Source: Variovorax boronicumulans
GTDB taxonomy: Bacteria > Pseudomonadota > Gammaproteobacteria > Burkholderiales > Burkholderiaceae_C
DNA length: 64,000 nucleotides
Assembly: GCF_007677875.1 (NCBI RefSeq)
Contig: NZ_VEDO01000007.1
Coordinates: 124,001-188,000, forward strand
Direction: 5' to 3'
Notes under the pieces: model-generated
The model's database searches: none
Seen by the model: the letters and a program-made list of their open reading frames with translations, nothing else
What the model was told of the DNA's origin: nothing
Program-made: the position numbers and the translations under genes
In this document: piece by piece, positions 53,176 through 61,640 of the stretch
Numbering within the stretch: the first letter of the stretch is position 1
How the letters are laid out: each line of letters opens with the position of its first letter

Positions 53176-54925
53176 AGCGGCGCTGCCGGCGCGCCCGGCC
53201 GCGTTCCTGTGGCACTACGTGCGGCGCCGGCCTCTGCTGTTCGGCACACTTTCGCTGCTGATCGTGGCCGGTGCGGCCTGCTCGGTCGGCGTGCAGTACG
53301 GCATGAAGCTCATCGTCGACGCGATGGCGCTGGACGATCGGCACAGCCTGGCGATCTGGCGCTGGCTGGCGCTGTTCATCGTGCTGATCGCGGCCGAGAG
53401 CCTGTGCTGGCGGCTGGGCGGCTGGCTGGGTTGCCATGCCGTGGTGGCCACGGGCGTCGACGTGCGGCAGGACATGTTTCGCCACCTCTCGGGCCATTCG
53501 CAGGATTACTTCTCGCGGCACATGGCCGGATCGCTGGGCAACCGCGTCACGGCCACGGCGGGCGCGACCGGCTCCATCCTCGGCACGCTGATCTGGAAGA
53601 TCCTGCCGCCCTGCGTGGACTTCCTTGGCGCGGCGGTGGTGCTGTGGACGGTGGACCTGCGCATGGCCGGGGCCCTGGCCGGCTTCGTCGCGCTGATGGG
53701 CGCCGTGCTGGCCCGCTTCGGCCGGCGCGCGCGGCCGCTGCAGCAGCGGTTCGCCGAGCAAGCTGCCCGGGTCGGCGGCGAGCTGGTGGACGTGGTGGCC
53801 AACATCTGGACGGTGCAGGCCTTCGGCGCGCGCGCCCGCGAGCACCGCCGGCTGCGCGCGGCCTTCGGCCTGGAGGCGCAGGCGCAGCGGCGCAGCTGGC
53901 TGTACCTGGAGAAGGTGCGGGCCGCGCACGACCTGTGCCTGTGGCTGATGGCCGGCGGCATGCTGGCGTGGGTGGTGCAGTCCTGGCGCACCGGCGACGC
54001 CATGCCGGGCGATGTGGTGGTGGTCAGCGCGCTGACCTTCCGCATCCTGCATGGCTCGCGCGACCTGGCACTGTCGCTGGTCGATGCATCGCAACAGTTC
54101 GGCGTGATCGCCGACATGCTGCAGGCCGTGGCCGTGCCGCACGGGGTGGCGGACCGCCCGGATGCCGCGCCTTTGCGGCCCGGCCCTGGCGAGATCCGCA
54201 TCGAGGCGCTGCGCTTTGCCTACCCCGGTCAGCCGCCGGTGTTCAGCGGCCTGGACCTGCACATCCCGCCCGGGCAGCGCGTGGGCATCGTCGGCCCTTC
54301 GGGCGCGGGCAAGTCCACGCTGCTGCGGCTGATCGTGCGCACGGCCGATCCGCACGCCGGCCGCATCCTGGTGGACGGCCAGCCCATCGCGCAGGTGCAG
54401 CTGGCCTCGCTGCGTGCGGCCATCGGTATGGTGCCGCAGGAGATCAGCCTGCTGCACCGCGCGGTGATGGAGAACCTGCGCTACGGCCGCCGGCAGGCGA
54501 GCGAGGCCGAGGTGCTGCAGGCCGCGCGCGACGCCCATTGCGATGGCTTCGTGCGCGCGCTGCCCCAGGGCTATGCCACGGTGGTGGGCGAACGCGGCAC
54601 CCGGCTGTCCGGCGGGCAGCGCCAGCGCATCGGCATCGCGCGGGCCATGCTCAAGAACGCGCCCATCCTGCTGCTGGACGAAGCCACCTCGGCGCTGGAC
54701 AGCCGCTCGGAGGGCCAGATCCAGCGCGCGCTGGACCGGCTCATGCGCGGCCGCACGGTGCTGGCCGTGGCGCACCGGTTGTCCACCGTCGCCGACTTCG
54801 ACCGCATCCTCGTGATGGCCGAAGGCCGCATCGTCGAGGACGGCCCGCCCCAGCGGCTGCGCCAGGCCGGCGGCCTGTTCGCCCAGCTGTGGGCCCTGCA
54901 GGCCGAAGGGCTGGAGACCGAATGA
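53162..54925 (+). CDS. ABC exporter, fused permease and ATPase
   Basis: About 587 residues. No ATG is available near the N-terminus; TTG at 53162, inside the last codons of glf, gives a start just before AFLWHYVRRRPLLFGTLSLL, the first helix. Six helices to about 320, then ATPase: Walker A VGPSGAGKSTLL near 378, signature LSGGQRQRIGIARAML near 482, Walker B ILLLDEATSALD near 502 and AHRLSTVADFDR near 536. MsbA-like exporter family. Coupling to glf suggests it moves a glycolipid or glycan that contains galactofuranose. Confidence 0.87.
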   Translation: MPAAEAALPARPAAFLWHYVRRRPLLFGTLSLLIVAGAACSVGVQYGMKLIVDAMALDDRHSLAIWRWLALFIVLIAAESLCWRLGGWLGCHAVVATGVDVRQDMFRHLSGHSQDYFSRHMAGSLGNRVTATAGATGSILGTLIWKILPPCVDFLGAAVVLWTVDLRMAGALAGFVALMGAVLARFGRRARPLQQRFAEQAARVGGELVDVVANIWTVQAFGARAREHRRLRAAFGLEAQAQRRSWLYLEKVRAAHDLCLWLMAGGMLAWVVQSWRTGDAMPGDVVVVSALTFRILHGSRDLALSLVDASQQFGVIADMLQAVAVPHGVADRPDAAPLRPGPGEIRIEALRFAYPGQPPVFSGLDLHIPPGQRVGIVGPSGAGKSTLLRLIVRTADPHAGRILVDGQPIAQVQLASLRAAIGMVPQEISLLHRAVMENLRYGRRQASEAEVLQAARDAHCDGFVRALPQGYATVVGERGTRLSGGQRQRIGIARAMLKNAPILLLDEATSALDSRSEGQIQRALDRLMRGRTVLAVAHRLSTVADFDRILVMAEGRIVEDGPPQRLRQAGGLFAQLWALQAEGLETE

Positions 54926-54988
54926 GCCCGGGCATGGCGTTTGCCGCGCCGCGCCGTGCACCTGCCACGCCAACCACCGGGACACGCC

Positions 54989-57130
54989 ATGCACCCAAGC
55001 CATGCACTGCCTGCTGACGACCCGGCCCCGTCCGAAGGCCGCACACCGTCGCCCGAAGACTGGGCCCGCTGCGCCGCCGCCGCGGGCGTCCTGGCGCGCT
55101 ACGAGGCCTTCGATGGCAGCGAGCGCGCGGTGCCCGAGGCGGCGCTGCGGCGCGCGCTCGCCGCCATGGGCGTGGCGCCCGATCGGCCGCGCACACAGGT
55201 CGGCCTGCCGGCTTGCCAGGTGCTGCGCAAAGGCCAGCCCCTGCAGCTGCGCTGGCAGGCCGCCGACGACACGCCCGCGCATTGGGAGCTGCAGGACGAG
55301 GAACTGGTCGGCGCGCCAGCGCTGGCGAGCGGTGCCGTGGCCCTCGCCGGCGGCATGGCCAGCATCGTCCACACCGGTGCGCTGGCGCCCGGCTATTACC
55401 GGTTGCGCGTGCGCACGGCGGCCAGCCGCCAGCAGTGCCGCGTGGCCGTGGCGCCCGCGCGCTGCTGGATCCCGGCCCCGCTGCAGGCCGGTGCGCGCTG
55501 GTGGGGCTACACGGTGCAGCTGTACGCGCTGCGCTCGGCGCACGACTGCGGCATCGGCGACTTCGGCAGCCTGCGCCGGCTGGTGGACTTGGCGGCCGCC
55601 CAGGGCGCGGCCTTCATCGGGCTCAATCCGCTGCACGCGCTGTTCCCGCACCGTCCGGAGCGGGCCAGCCCCTACAGCCCGTCCAGCCGGCTGGCGCTGA
55701 ACCCGCTGTACCTGGATCTGCAGGCCGTGGTGGACGCCAGCGACTGCGCCGAGGCGCGGGTGTTCTGGAACGACGCGGCCTACCGGCAGCGCCTGCAGGC
55801 CCTGCGCGACAGCGAAATGGTGGACTACGCCGGCGTGGCCGCCGCCAAGGAGGAACTGCTGGCCGTGGTCTGGCGCCATGTCGATGCCCAGCACGGCTGG
55901 CCGGCCGCCGGCAGCCGCGCCTTTCGCGCCTTCCTGCTCGCGCACGAGGCGCGGCTGGGCATGCACGCGCTGTACGAGGCCCTGCAGGCGCACCTGGCAG
56001 AGCAGCACGAGGGCATCCACGGCTGGCAGGACTGGCCCGAGGCCTACCGCGACCCGCACGGCGCGGCCGTACACGCCTTCCGCGTCGCGCATGCCGACCG
56101 TGTGCGCTACCGTATGTGGCTGCAGTTCCTGGCCGAGCAGCAGCTGGCCGACGTGCACACCCACGCCCGCCGCGCCGGCATGCCGATCGGCCTGTACCGC
56201 GACCTGGCGGTGGGTGTGGACCCCGGGGGTTCGGAGACCTGGCTGCAGCCGCAGCTGTATGCGCTGGACATGCGCATCGGCGCGCCGCCCGACCTGTTGC
56301 AGCCGGACGGCCAGGACTGGGGCCTGGCCCCGCCCACCCCGTCCGCCCTGCGCGCGGCCGGCCACCAGCCCTTCATCGACACGCTGCGCGCCAACATGCG
56401 CAGCGCCGGCGCGTTGCGGTTGGACCATGTGATGGTGCTGATGCGGCTGTTCTGGACCGGCCCCGAAGGCGGCGCCTACGTGCGCTACCCGGCCGAGGAC
56501 CTGCTGGGCCTGTTGGCCCTGGAGAGCCATCGCCAGCGCTGCCTGGTGGTGGGCGAGGACCTGGGCACGGTGCCATCCGAGATGCAGGCAGCGATGCAGC
56601 AGGGCTGCGTGCTGTCGTACCGCCCGCTGATGTTCGCGCAGGACGCGCAGGGCCACTTCCTGGCGCCGGCCGACTTCCCGGCCCAGGCCTTCGCCTCCTT
56701 CGGCACGCACGACCTGCCCACGCTGGCCGGCTTCTGGGAAGGACTGGACCTGCGGCTGCAGCAGCAGCTGGGGCAGGCCGTGGACCTGCCCAGCGCCGGG
56801 CGACAGCGCGCTGCGGTGCGCCGGGCGCTGCAGCAGGCCCTGGCACGGGCCGGACTGTGGCCCGCCTCGGGCGACGCGCCCGGTCAGGTGGACACTGCGC
56901 TGCTGTTCGCCATCCACGCCTATCTCGCGCGCACGCCCTGCTGGCTGCTCGGCGTGCAACTGGAGGACGCCACGCTGCAGCCCGTGCAGGTCAACCTGCC
57001 CGGCACGCGCGAGGACCAGTTCCCGAACTGGCGCCGCAAGCTGGGTCCGGCGCTGGAGGCGCTGGCCGAGCACCCGCGCCTGCAGGCCGTGGTGCAGGCC
57101 GTGGCTGCGCGCAGCTGGCGCGGCGGCTGA
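54989..57130 (+). CDS. malQ: 4-alpha-glucanotransferase (GH77, MalQ)
   Basis: 713 residues. Transfers alpha-1,4-glucan segments between maltodextrins. GH77 catalytic residues: nucleophile Asp in GALRLDHVMVLMRLFW near 476, acid/base Glu in VVGEDLGTVPSEM near 521, and transition-state Asp in FGTHDLPTLAGFW near 571. Earlier YTVQLYALRSAHDCGIGDFG and LNPLHALFPHRPERASPYSP are typical. ATG at 54989. No glycogen phosphorylase or maltodextrin genes are nearby; it follows the ABC exporter by 63 bases. Confidence 0.94.
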   Translation: MHPSHALPADDPAPSEGRTPSPEDWARCAAAAGVLARYEAFDGSERAVPEAALRRALAAMGVAPDRPRTQVGLPACQVLRKGQPLQLRWQAADDTPAHWELQDEELVGAPALASGAVALAGGMASIVHTGALAPGYYRLRVRTAASRQQCRVAVAPARCWIPAPLQAGARWWGYTVQLYALRSAHDCGIGDFGSLRRLVDLAAAQGAAFIGLNPLHALFPHRPERASPYSPSSRLALNPLYLDLQAVVDASDCAEARVFWNDAAYRQRLQALRDSEMVDYAGVAAAKEELLAVVWRHVDAQHGWPAAGSRAFRAFLLAHEARLGMHALYEALQAHLAEQHEGIHGWQDWPEAYRDPHGAAVHAFRVAHADRVRYRMWLQFLAEQQLADVHTHARRAGMPIGLYRDLAVGVDPGGSETWLQPQLYALDMRIGAPPDLLQPDGQDWGLAPPTPSALRAAGHQPFIDTLRANMRSAGALRLDHVMVLMRLFWTGPEGGAYVRYPAEDLLGLLALESHRQRCLVVGEDLGTVPSEMQAAMQQGCVLSYRPLMFAQDAQGHFLAPADFPAQAFASFGTHDLPTLAGFWEGLDLRLQQQLGQAVDLPSAGRQRAAVRRALQQALARAGLWPASGDAPGQVDTALLFAIHAYLARTPCWLLGVQLEDATLQPVQVNLPGTREDQFPNWRRKLGPALEALAEHPRLQAVVQAVAARSWRGG

Positions 57131-57140
57131 TCCGCCGCGC
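57118..57140. terminator. 9-base hairpin between convergent malQ and DUF4142 gene
   Basis: GCGCGGCGG-CTGAT-CCGCCGCGC, a perfect 9-base stem spanning the malQ stop. There is no T-run on either side, so it may act as a bidirectional barrier or simply be GC-rich chance. Confidence 0.35.
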
Positions 57141-57148
57141 CGACACGC

Positions 57149-57772
57149 TCAGCGCTTGCCGTGGCCCTTGCTGGCCGCGTGTGCCGCGGGCAGCTTCTGC
57201 GCCATCTCCAGGTGGCCCTGCAGCGCCGGCAGCGTCTTGGTGGCGAAGGCCTTGACCTCGGGATCGCGCGCCTCCTTGGCCGCCTTCTGGAACAGCGCGA
57301 TGGTGTCGCGGTGGGCGGCCAGGCCCATGGTCTCGCTGTAGCGGCGGTCGAAATTCTCGCCGTCGGCGGTCTCCAGCAGCTTGAGCTTGGCCTTTTGCAT
57401 CATCGACGGCCCGTCGGGCAACTCCACGCCCTTGCTGCTGGCCAGGGCGGCAAGCTCCTGCCCGGTCTTGCCGTGGTCGGCCACCATCTGCTGGGCGAAG
57501 GCCTTGACGGCCGGGTCGCTGGCCTTTTGCGCGGCCAAGCGGCTGCTTTCGATCTCGGCGTGGTTGTTCTCGGCCGCCTGCTTCATGAAGGCGGTGTCCG
57601 CGCGCGCAAGCTGGGACGCCGCGCGGCCTGCGCGTTCGCCGGACTGTCCGGCGGTCGTGCCGCCCTGGGTGGCGGTGCCGGTCTGCGCGGTGGCGGCCAG
57701 GGCCAGGCACAGGACGCTGCCTGCGATGCCCAGGCGCAGCGCCACGGGGCTCTTGGGGGTGGTGTCTGCCAT
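57149..57772 (-). CDS. DUF4142 exported protein (ferritin-like), copy 1
   Basis: 207 residues. Signal peptide about 1-30 (LGIAGSVLCLALAATAQ), then the DUF4142 bundle: ADTAFMKQAAENNHAEIESS near 58, AQKASDPAVKAFAQQMVADH near 82 and YSETMGLAAHRDTIALFQKA near 150. Exported; several Glu/His suggest metal or redox binding but family function is open. Paralogue of the gene at 58909-59556. Confidence 0.88.
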   Translation of the reverse strand: MADTTPKSPVALRLGIAGSVLCLALAATAQTGTATQGGTTAGQSGERAGRAASQLARADTAFMKQAAENNHAEIESSRLAAQKASDPAVKAFAQQMVADHGKTGQELAALASSKGVELPDGPSMMQKAKLKLLETADGENFDRRYSETMGLAAHRDTIALFQKAAKEARDPEVKAFATKTLPALQGHLEMAQKLPAAHAASKGHGKR

Positions 57773-57884
57773 GCGTGTTGCTCCTTGGATTGAAAGACGG
57801 CATCACCTGGCAAACGGGGTGCCCGACCGTGCCGCGCCATGCAGTGGGAGCGCCACTTGCCGCAACGCTGCGCAAGGAGATCAC

Positions 57885-58304
57885 ATGACCCAAGACCATG
57901 AGCAGGACATCGCCGAACTCGGCCGGCGCCTCGGCGCGCGCCGGGCCGAGCTGGCCAGCGAGGTGCGCACGCTGGACGCCGAGACCGCGGACGCCACGGC
58001 CCAGGCCGCCCAGAGCACCACCGGTGCACCCTACGAGCCCGGTGACGAGGGCGACCGCGGCGAGCAGGCCATCCGCACCGCGGTGCGCCATGCCGAGAAG
58101 GAGCGGGACCAGCAGGAATTGCAGCAGATCGCACAGGCGCAGGAGCGCATGCGCAGCGGCGACTACGGCGTGTGCGTGGACTGCGGCGTTCCCATCGCGA
58201 TCGAGCGGCTGCAGGCCATGCCGGCGGCCGAGCGCTGCATCGCGTGCCAGGAGCGGCACGAGCGCGCGCATCCGGGCGGGCTCCGGATCTCGCTGACCTC
58301 CTGA
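57885..58304 (+). CDS. DksA/TraR family zinc finger protein
   Basis: 139 residues. Coiled-coil first half (ELGRRLGARRAELASEVRTL, then RTAVRHAEKERDQQELQQIA), then the C4 zinc finger CVDCGVPIAIERLQAMPAAE continuing RCIACQ. A DksA-like binder of the RNA polymerase secondary channel; the coiled-coil tip does not show a clear DxxDxA motif, so it may act independently of ppGpp or differ in function. AAGGAG ribosome site. Divergent from the DUF4142 gene across 112 bases. Confidence 0.9.
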   Translation: MTQDHEQDIAELGRRLGARRAELASEVRTLDAETADATAQAAQSTTGAPYEPGDEGDRGEQAIRTAVRHAEKERDQQELQQIAQAQERMRSGDYGVCVDCGVPIAIERLQAMPAAERCIACQERHERAHPGGLRISLTS

Positions 58305-58592
58305 GGCCGGCCGGGCGCGGCCCGGCGCCGCGGGCGGCGTGCCGCAGCTCGGCTGTCCTGTCGGGAGCAGGTGCCTGGATGGCGTGGCCTCGTCGTCGGG
58401 CCAATGCGGCCAGGGCGCGCGCTGTGGGATCGGCAAACGGTATCCCGCGTCCAGGCCAAGCCCGCCCATCCCGCAGAGTCGGCCGGCGTCCTACCCCCAC
58501 CCTGGCAACTGCTCGACAGCCACGGGACGCGGGCGGGCGCTACGGTGGTGTCCTTCCCCGTCCTTCCCCGTTTTTTCCCGACGCACCACCCC

Positions 58593-58835
58593 ATGGACCT
58601 CATCGACCTCCTCCAGTGGCCTGCCATGGCCGCATCGCTCGCGGCTGCGTGGCTCGTCGCATCGGCCTCCGAGCGCCGCCGCGCCTACGGCTTCTGGGTG
58701 TTCCTGCTCAGCAACGTGCTGTGGGTGATCTGGGGCGTGCACACCAATGGCTGGGCGCTCGTGGCGCTGCAGCTGGGGCTGGCGGCCATGAACATCCGCG
58801 GGCTCAAGAAGAACGACATCGAGGGCGCGGGTTGA
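58593..58835 (+). CDS. small integral membrane protein
   Basis: 80 residues, three hydrophobic segments: MAASLAAAWLVASAS, YGFWVFLLSNVLWVIWGVHT and ALVALQLGLAAMNIRGLKKN. The layout (helix, W-x-x-WG-x-x-T turn, helix ending in MNIRG) matches a common small membrane protein family without known function. The ATG at 58593 begins the first segment. The 288 bases before it hold no gene I can support. Confidence 0.75.
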   Translation: MDLIDLLQWPAMAASLAAAWLVASASERRRAYGFWVFLLSNVLWVIWGVHTNGWALVALQLGLAAMNIRGLKKNDIEGAG

Positions 58836-58908
58836 GTTGCGGGACCGCCGTTTGCCGCCTCGATCGCCATCGCAGCCAGCCCGGCCAGCACCATCAGGAG
58901 AGCCCACC

Positions 58909-59556
58909 ATGAAGACCGTGTTCCTCGGCCCCACCGCCCTGTGCTGCGCGCTGTGCTGGGCCCTGGGCGCGCAGGCGCAGCCCGACACCGGCCTGGCCGC
59001 AGGCCACCGCGGGGCCGACGCGACCCGCCACAGCCGCCCCGACAACGGCCCGGAGTTCGCGGGCGAGAACGGGGTGCGCAAGGGCCGCCAGCAAGCCTTC
59101 CTGACGCGGGTGGACACCACCTTCCTCAACGACGCGGCCAAGCTGGCCATGGCCGAACTGCCGGCAGCCCGGCTCGCGGCGCAGAAGGCCGCCGATCCGC
59201 AACTGGCCGCCTTTGCGCGCCGCCTCGCGCAGGACCTCGCCAAAAGCGAGGCCGAACTGCGCCGGCTGGCGCAGCGCAAGGGTGTGGATCTGCCCGACGG
59301 AGCGCCGCTGGTCGCACGCGCGCAGCTGCGGCGCCTGGAGGATGCCGACCGCGCCGAGTTCGACGGCCGCTACCGTGAGCGCCTGGACGGCGACACCTAC
59401 ACCGACGCGGTGGAGCGCTTCACCGACGCGGCCGACAAGGCCGGCGATGCCGATGTGCGTGCGTTCGCGCGCAAGACGCTGCCCATGCTGCAGGCCCATC
59501 TCGTCCAGGCGCGCCAGCTCGCCGCGGGCCGCACGGCACCACGCCCACCAGGCTGA
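58909..59556 (+). CDS. DUF4142 exported protein (ferritin-like), copy 2
   Basis: 215 residues. Signal peptide ending AQAQ near residue 23, then TRVDTTFLNDAAKLAMAELP near 67, AQKAADPQLAAFARRLAQDL near 90 and a C-terminal helix (DADVRAFARKTLPMLQAHLV). Clear paralogue of the protein at 57149-57772 but with Pro/Arg-rich tail. CAGGAGAG precedes the ATG. Likely periplasmic. Confidence 0.87.
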   Translation: MKTVFLGPTALCCALCWALGAQAQPDTGLAAGHRGADATRHSRPDNGPEFAGENGVRKGRQQAFLTRVDTTFLNDAAKLAMAELPAARLAAQKAADPQLAAFARRLAQDLAKSEAELRRLAQRKGVDLPDGAPLVARAQLRRLEDADRAEFDGRYRERLDGDTYTDAVERFTDAADKAGDADVRAFARKTLPMLQAHLVQARQLAAGRTAPRPPG

Positions 59557-59605
59557 GGCACGCCGCCGACCCGTCCGCTTCCAGACCCCACTTCGGAGAA
59601 TGACC

Positions 59606-59896
59606 ATGCGCACCGTTCGTTCGCTCACCCTCGCTGCCTCCCTGCTCGCCGGCGTGCTGCCGGCATTGCACGCCCAGAACGCCAGCAGCCCGCCCCGCCC
59701 CACCACCGGCGAGGGCGCCAACCCGCGCCAGGACGGCAGCACGCGCGCAGGCACGCCGCGCCCGCCCAGCGCCGCCGCATCGGCCGGCGCGCCGCCGCGC
59801 TCGGAGCACGACGCCAAGCACCCGCCGGGCTACCGCAAGGGCAGCAGCACGCCGCGCGACAGCGACGCGGGCAGCATCCTGGGCACGCCCAAGTAG
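59606..59896 (+). CDS. small exported disordered protein
   Basis: 96 residues from the ATG at 59606 (GGAGA eight bases upstream; an ATG two codons earlier is too close to it). Signal peptide TVRSLTLAASLLAGVLPALH ending AQ near 22, then a Pro/Ser/Gly-rich, low-complexity chain with HDAKHPPGYRKGSSTPRDSD. No family recognised. Fifty bases after the DUF4142 gene and probably co-transcribed. Confidence 0.65.
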   Translation: MRTVRSLTLAASLLAGVLPALHAQNASSPPRPTTGEGANPRQDGSTRAGTPRPPSAAASAGAPPRSEHDAKHPPGYRKGSSTPRDSDAGSILGTPK

Positions 59897-59908
59897 GCGC
59901 GGCGCGCC

Positions 59909-60679
59909 ATGAGCGCCCCCGCAAACGCCCGGGGCCGATCCGCGCTGCTGCTGGGCATCGCGCTGGGCGGCTTCTTCGACGGCATCGTGCTGCACCAGAT
60001 CCTGCAGTGGCACCACCTGCTGTCGGGCCTGGAGCGCGTGCGCGACCTGCGCATGCAGCTGCTGGCGGACGGCGTGTTCCATGCGCTGATGTACCTGCTC
60101 GCGCTGGCCGGCCTCGTGGGACTGTGGCGCGCGCGGCGGTCCTGGGAGGACCCCGGGGCCGGCCGTGTGCTGGGCAGCGCCGCGTTGCTCGGCTTCGGCC
60201 TGTGGCATGTGCTGGACGCCCTGTTCTCGCACTGGCTGCTGGGACTGCACCGCGTGCGCATGGACGTGGCCAACCCGCTGGTTTGGGATCTGGGGTGGCT
60301 CGCCGCGTTCGGTCTCGTGCCGCTGGCACTGGCGCTGTGGTGGCGGCGCCGGCCACCACCGCCCAAGGCAGGAGGCGCTGGCCGCCGTGGCGCCGCCGCG
60401 CTGGGTTTGGCAGCGCTGCTCGCCGGCCCGCTGGCGGCCCTGCCCGCCGCCGACACCGACCAGGTGCTCGTGGTCTTCGCGCCCGGGACGGCGGGTGCGC
60501 GAGCCTTCGACGCGTTCGCACGGCTGGATGCGCGCGTGCTCTGGGCCCGCGACGGGGTGTGGGCGTTGCAGATGGACCGGCCGGGGCAGGCCTGGCGCCT
60601 GCTCGCCGACGGTGCGCTGCTGGTCGGCCGCGGGCCGCTGGCCGGCTGCCTGGGCGCCACGCGGCTCGCTCCGCGCTGA
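59909..60679 (+). CDS. DUF2243 family integral membrane protein
   Basis: 256 residues. Helices carry the DUF2243 pattern: LGIALGGFFDGIVLHQILQW at 15-34 with HHLLSG, then MQLLADGVFHALMYLLALAG and GFGLWHVLDALFSHWLLGLH, several conserved His in helices. The last 75 residues are a soluble extension (DTDQVLVVFAPGTAGARAFD) not usual in the family. Thirteen bases after the preceding gene. Confidence 0.85.
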   Translation: MSAPANARGRSALLLGIALGGFFDGIVLHQILQWHHLLSGLERVRDLRMQLLADGVFHALMYLLALAGLVGLWRARRSWEDPGAGRVLGSAALLGFGLWHVLDALFSHWLLGLHRVRMDVANPLVWDLGWLAAFGLVPLALALWWRRRPPPPKAGGAGRRGAAALGLAALLAGPLAALPAADTDQVLVVFAPGTAGARAFDAFARLDARVLWARDGVWALQMDRPGQAWRLLADGALLVGRGPLAGCLGATRLAPR

Positions 60680-60822
60680 GCCGGGCATCCGGCTTGCCAG
60701 CCCGTGGCAGCCGCCGGCACCGTGCCAGTGGCCGGCGACACCGCGGCGCGCCGCGCAGTTCTTGCAGCAGATCTTGCCGAAGGCGCCGCCGCCCTGCCGT
60801 CCACCAAGCAAGGAGCCTTCCG

Positions 60823-61155
60823 ATGAAACCCGCCCACGCCCTGATCCTGCCGCTGGCGCTGCTTGCGGCCGAAGCCGGCGCCGCGCCGGCCTACGCCCAG
60901 GTCCAGCCGCTGCTCGCGAAGAACAACTGCCTGGCCTGCCATGCGCCCGACCACAAGGTCGTGGGGCCAGGCTACAACGAGGTGGCGGCCAAGTACAAGG
61001 GCCGTGCCGACGCCGCGGATTACCTGGCCAACAAGATCCGCGCCGGCAGCGTGGGCGTCTGGGGCCCCGTGCCCATGCCGCCCAACCCGGGCGTCGACGC
61101 GGCGGCGGCCCGCACCCTCGCCGAGTGGATCGCCTCCGGAGCGCCCGCCAAATGA
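60823..61155 (+). CDS. class I cytochrome c, exported
   Basis: 110 residues. Signal peptide to about residue 21 (LALLAAEAGA), heme site NNCLACHAPDHKVVGPGY near 35, axial Met in WGPVPMPPNP near 83. Small cytochrome c551/c5-type electron carrier in the periplasm. AAGGAGCC ribosome site. It overlaps the next gene by 4 bases and is probably the electron acceptor of the dehydrogenase that follows. Confidence 0.92.
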   Translation: MKPAHALILPLALLAAEAGAAPAYAQVQPLLAKNNCLACHAPDHKVVGPGYNEVAAKYKGRADAADYLANKIRAGSVGVWGPVPMPPNPGVDAAAARTLAEWIASGAPAK

Positions 61156-61640
61156 ACCCGCCGCCCAAGCCCCCCCGGCGCCGCGCTGCCGCGGCGCAGC
61201 TTCTTCCTGCGCTCGGCCGGCGTCGCCGCGGCCGCCGCCGTGCCGCTGCGGTCGTGGCCCAGCCCGCGCCGCATGCGGGGCACCCCCCGCCCGCCGTACC
61301 CGCGCCCCAGGCCCTGCTGTTCTTCAACCCCTGGGAGGCGGCGTGGATCCGCGCTGCCACGGACCGTCTGATCCCGGCCGACGCCAGCGGCCCCGGCGCA
61401 CTGCAGGCCGGCGTGCCGGCCTTCATCGACCGCCAGCTGGCCGGCGCCTGGGGTGCGGGCGAGCGGCTGTACCGCAGCGGGCCCTGGCAGGCCGGGCTGC
61501 CGCAGCAGGGCTACCAGCTGCCCTACACCCCGGCAGAGCTGTTCCGCGCTGCACTGACGGCCTGGCGCAGCGCGGAACAGGCCGGCGGCGGCACCGCCTT
61601 CACCGAGCAGACCAGCCTGCACGGAGGCCACCCTGGCTGA
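61152..61640 (+). pseudogene. gluconate 2-dehydrogenase subunit 3-like, N-terminus scrambled by compensating indels
   Basis: Open frame of 162 residues whose second half is recognisable (FFNPWEAAWIRAATDRLIPA, QGYQLPYTPAELFRAALTAW). The N-terminal 45 residues make no sense in this frame, but the neighbouring frame reads RRSFFLRSAGVAAAAAV, a twin-arginine signal. The switch points are C-runs: seven C at 61170-61176 (one too many) and six C at 61283-61288 (one too few). As written the Tat signal is lost. Either real decay or sequence error. Partner subunit of the GMC enzyme downstream. Confidence 0.6.

Noticed and set aside
53000-57073. Minus-strand open frame of over 1300 codons across glf, the ABC exporter and malQ
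   Set aside because: It mirrors plus-strand genes with clear family motifs; its translation is Gln/His/Ala/Arg-rich low-complexity sequence typical of an antisense frame in GC-rich DNA.
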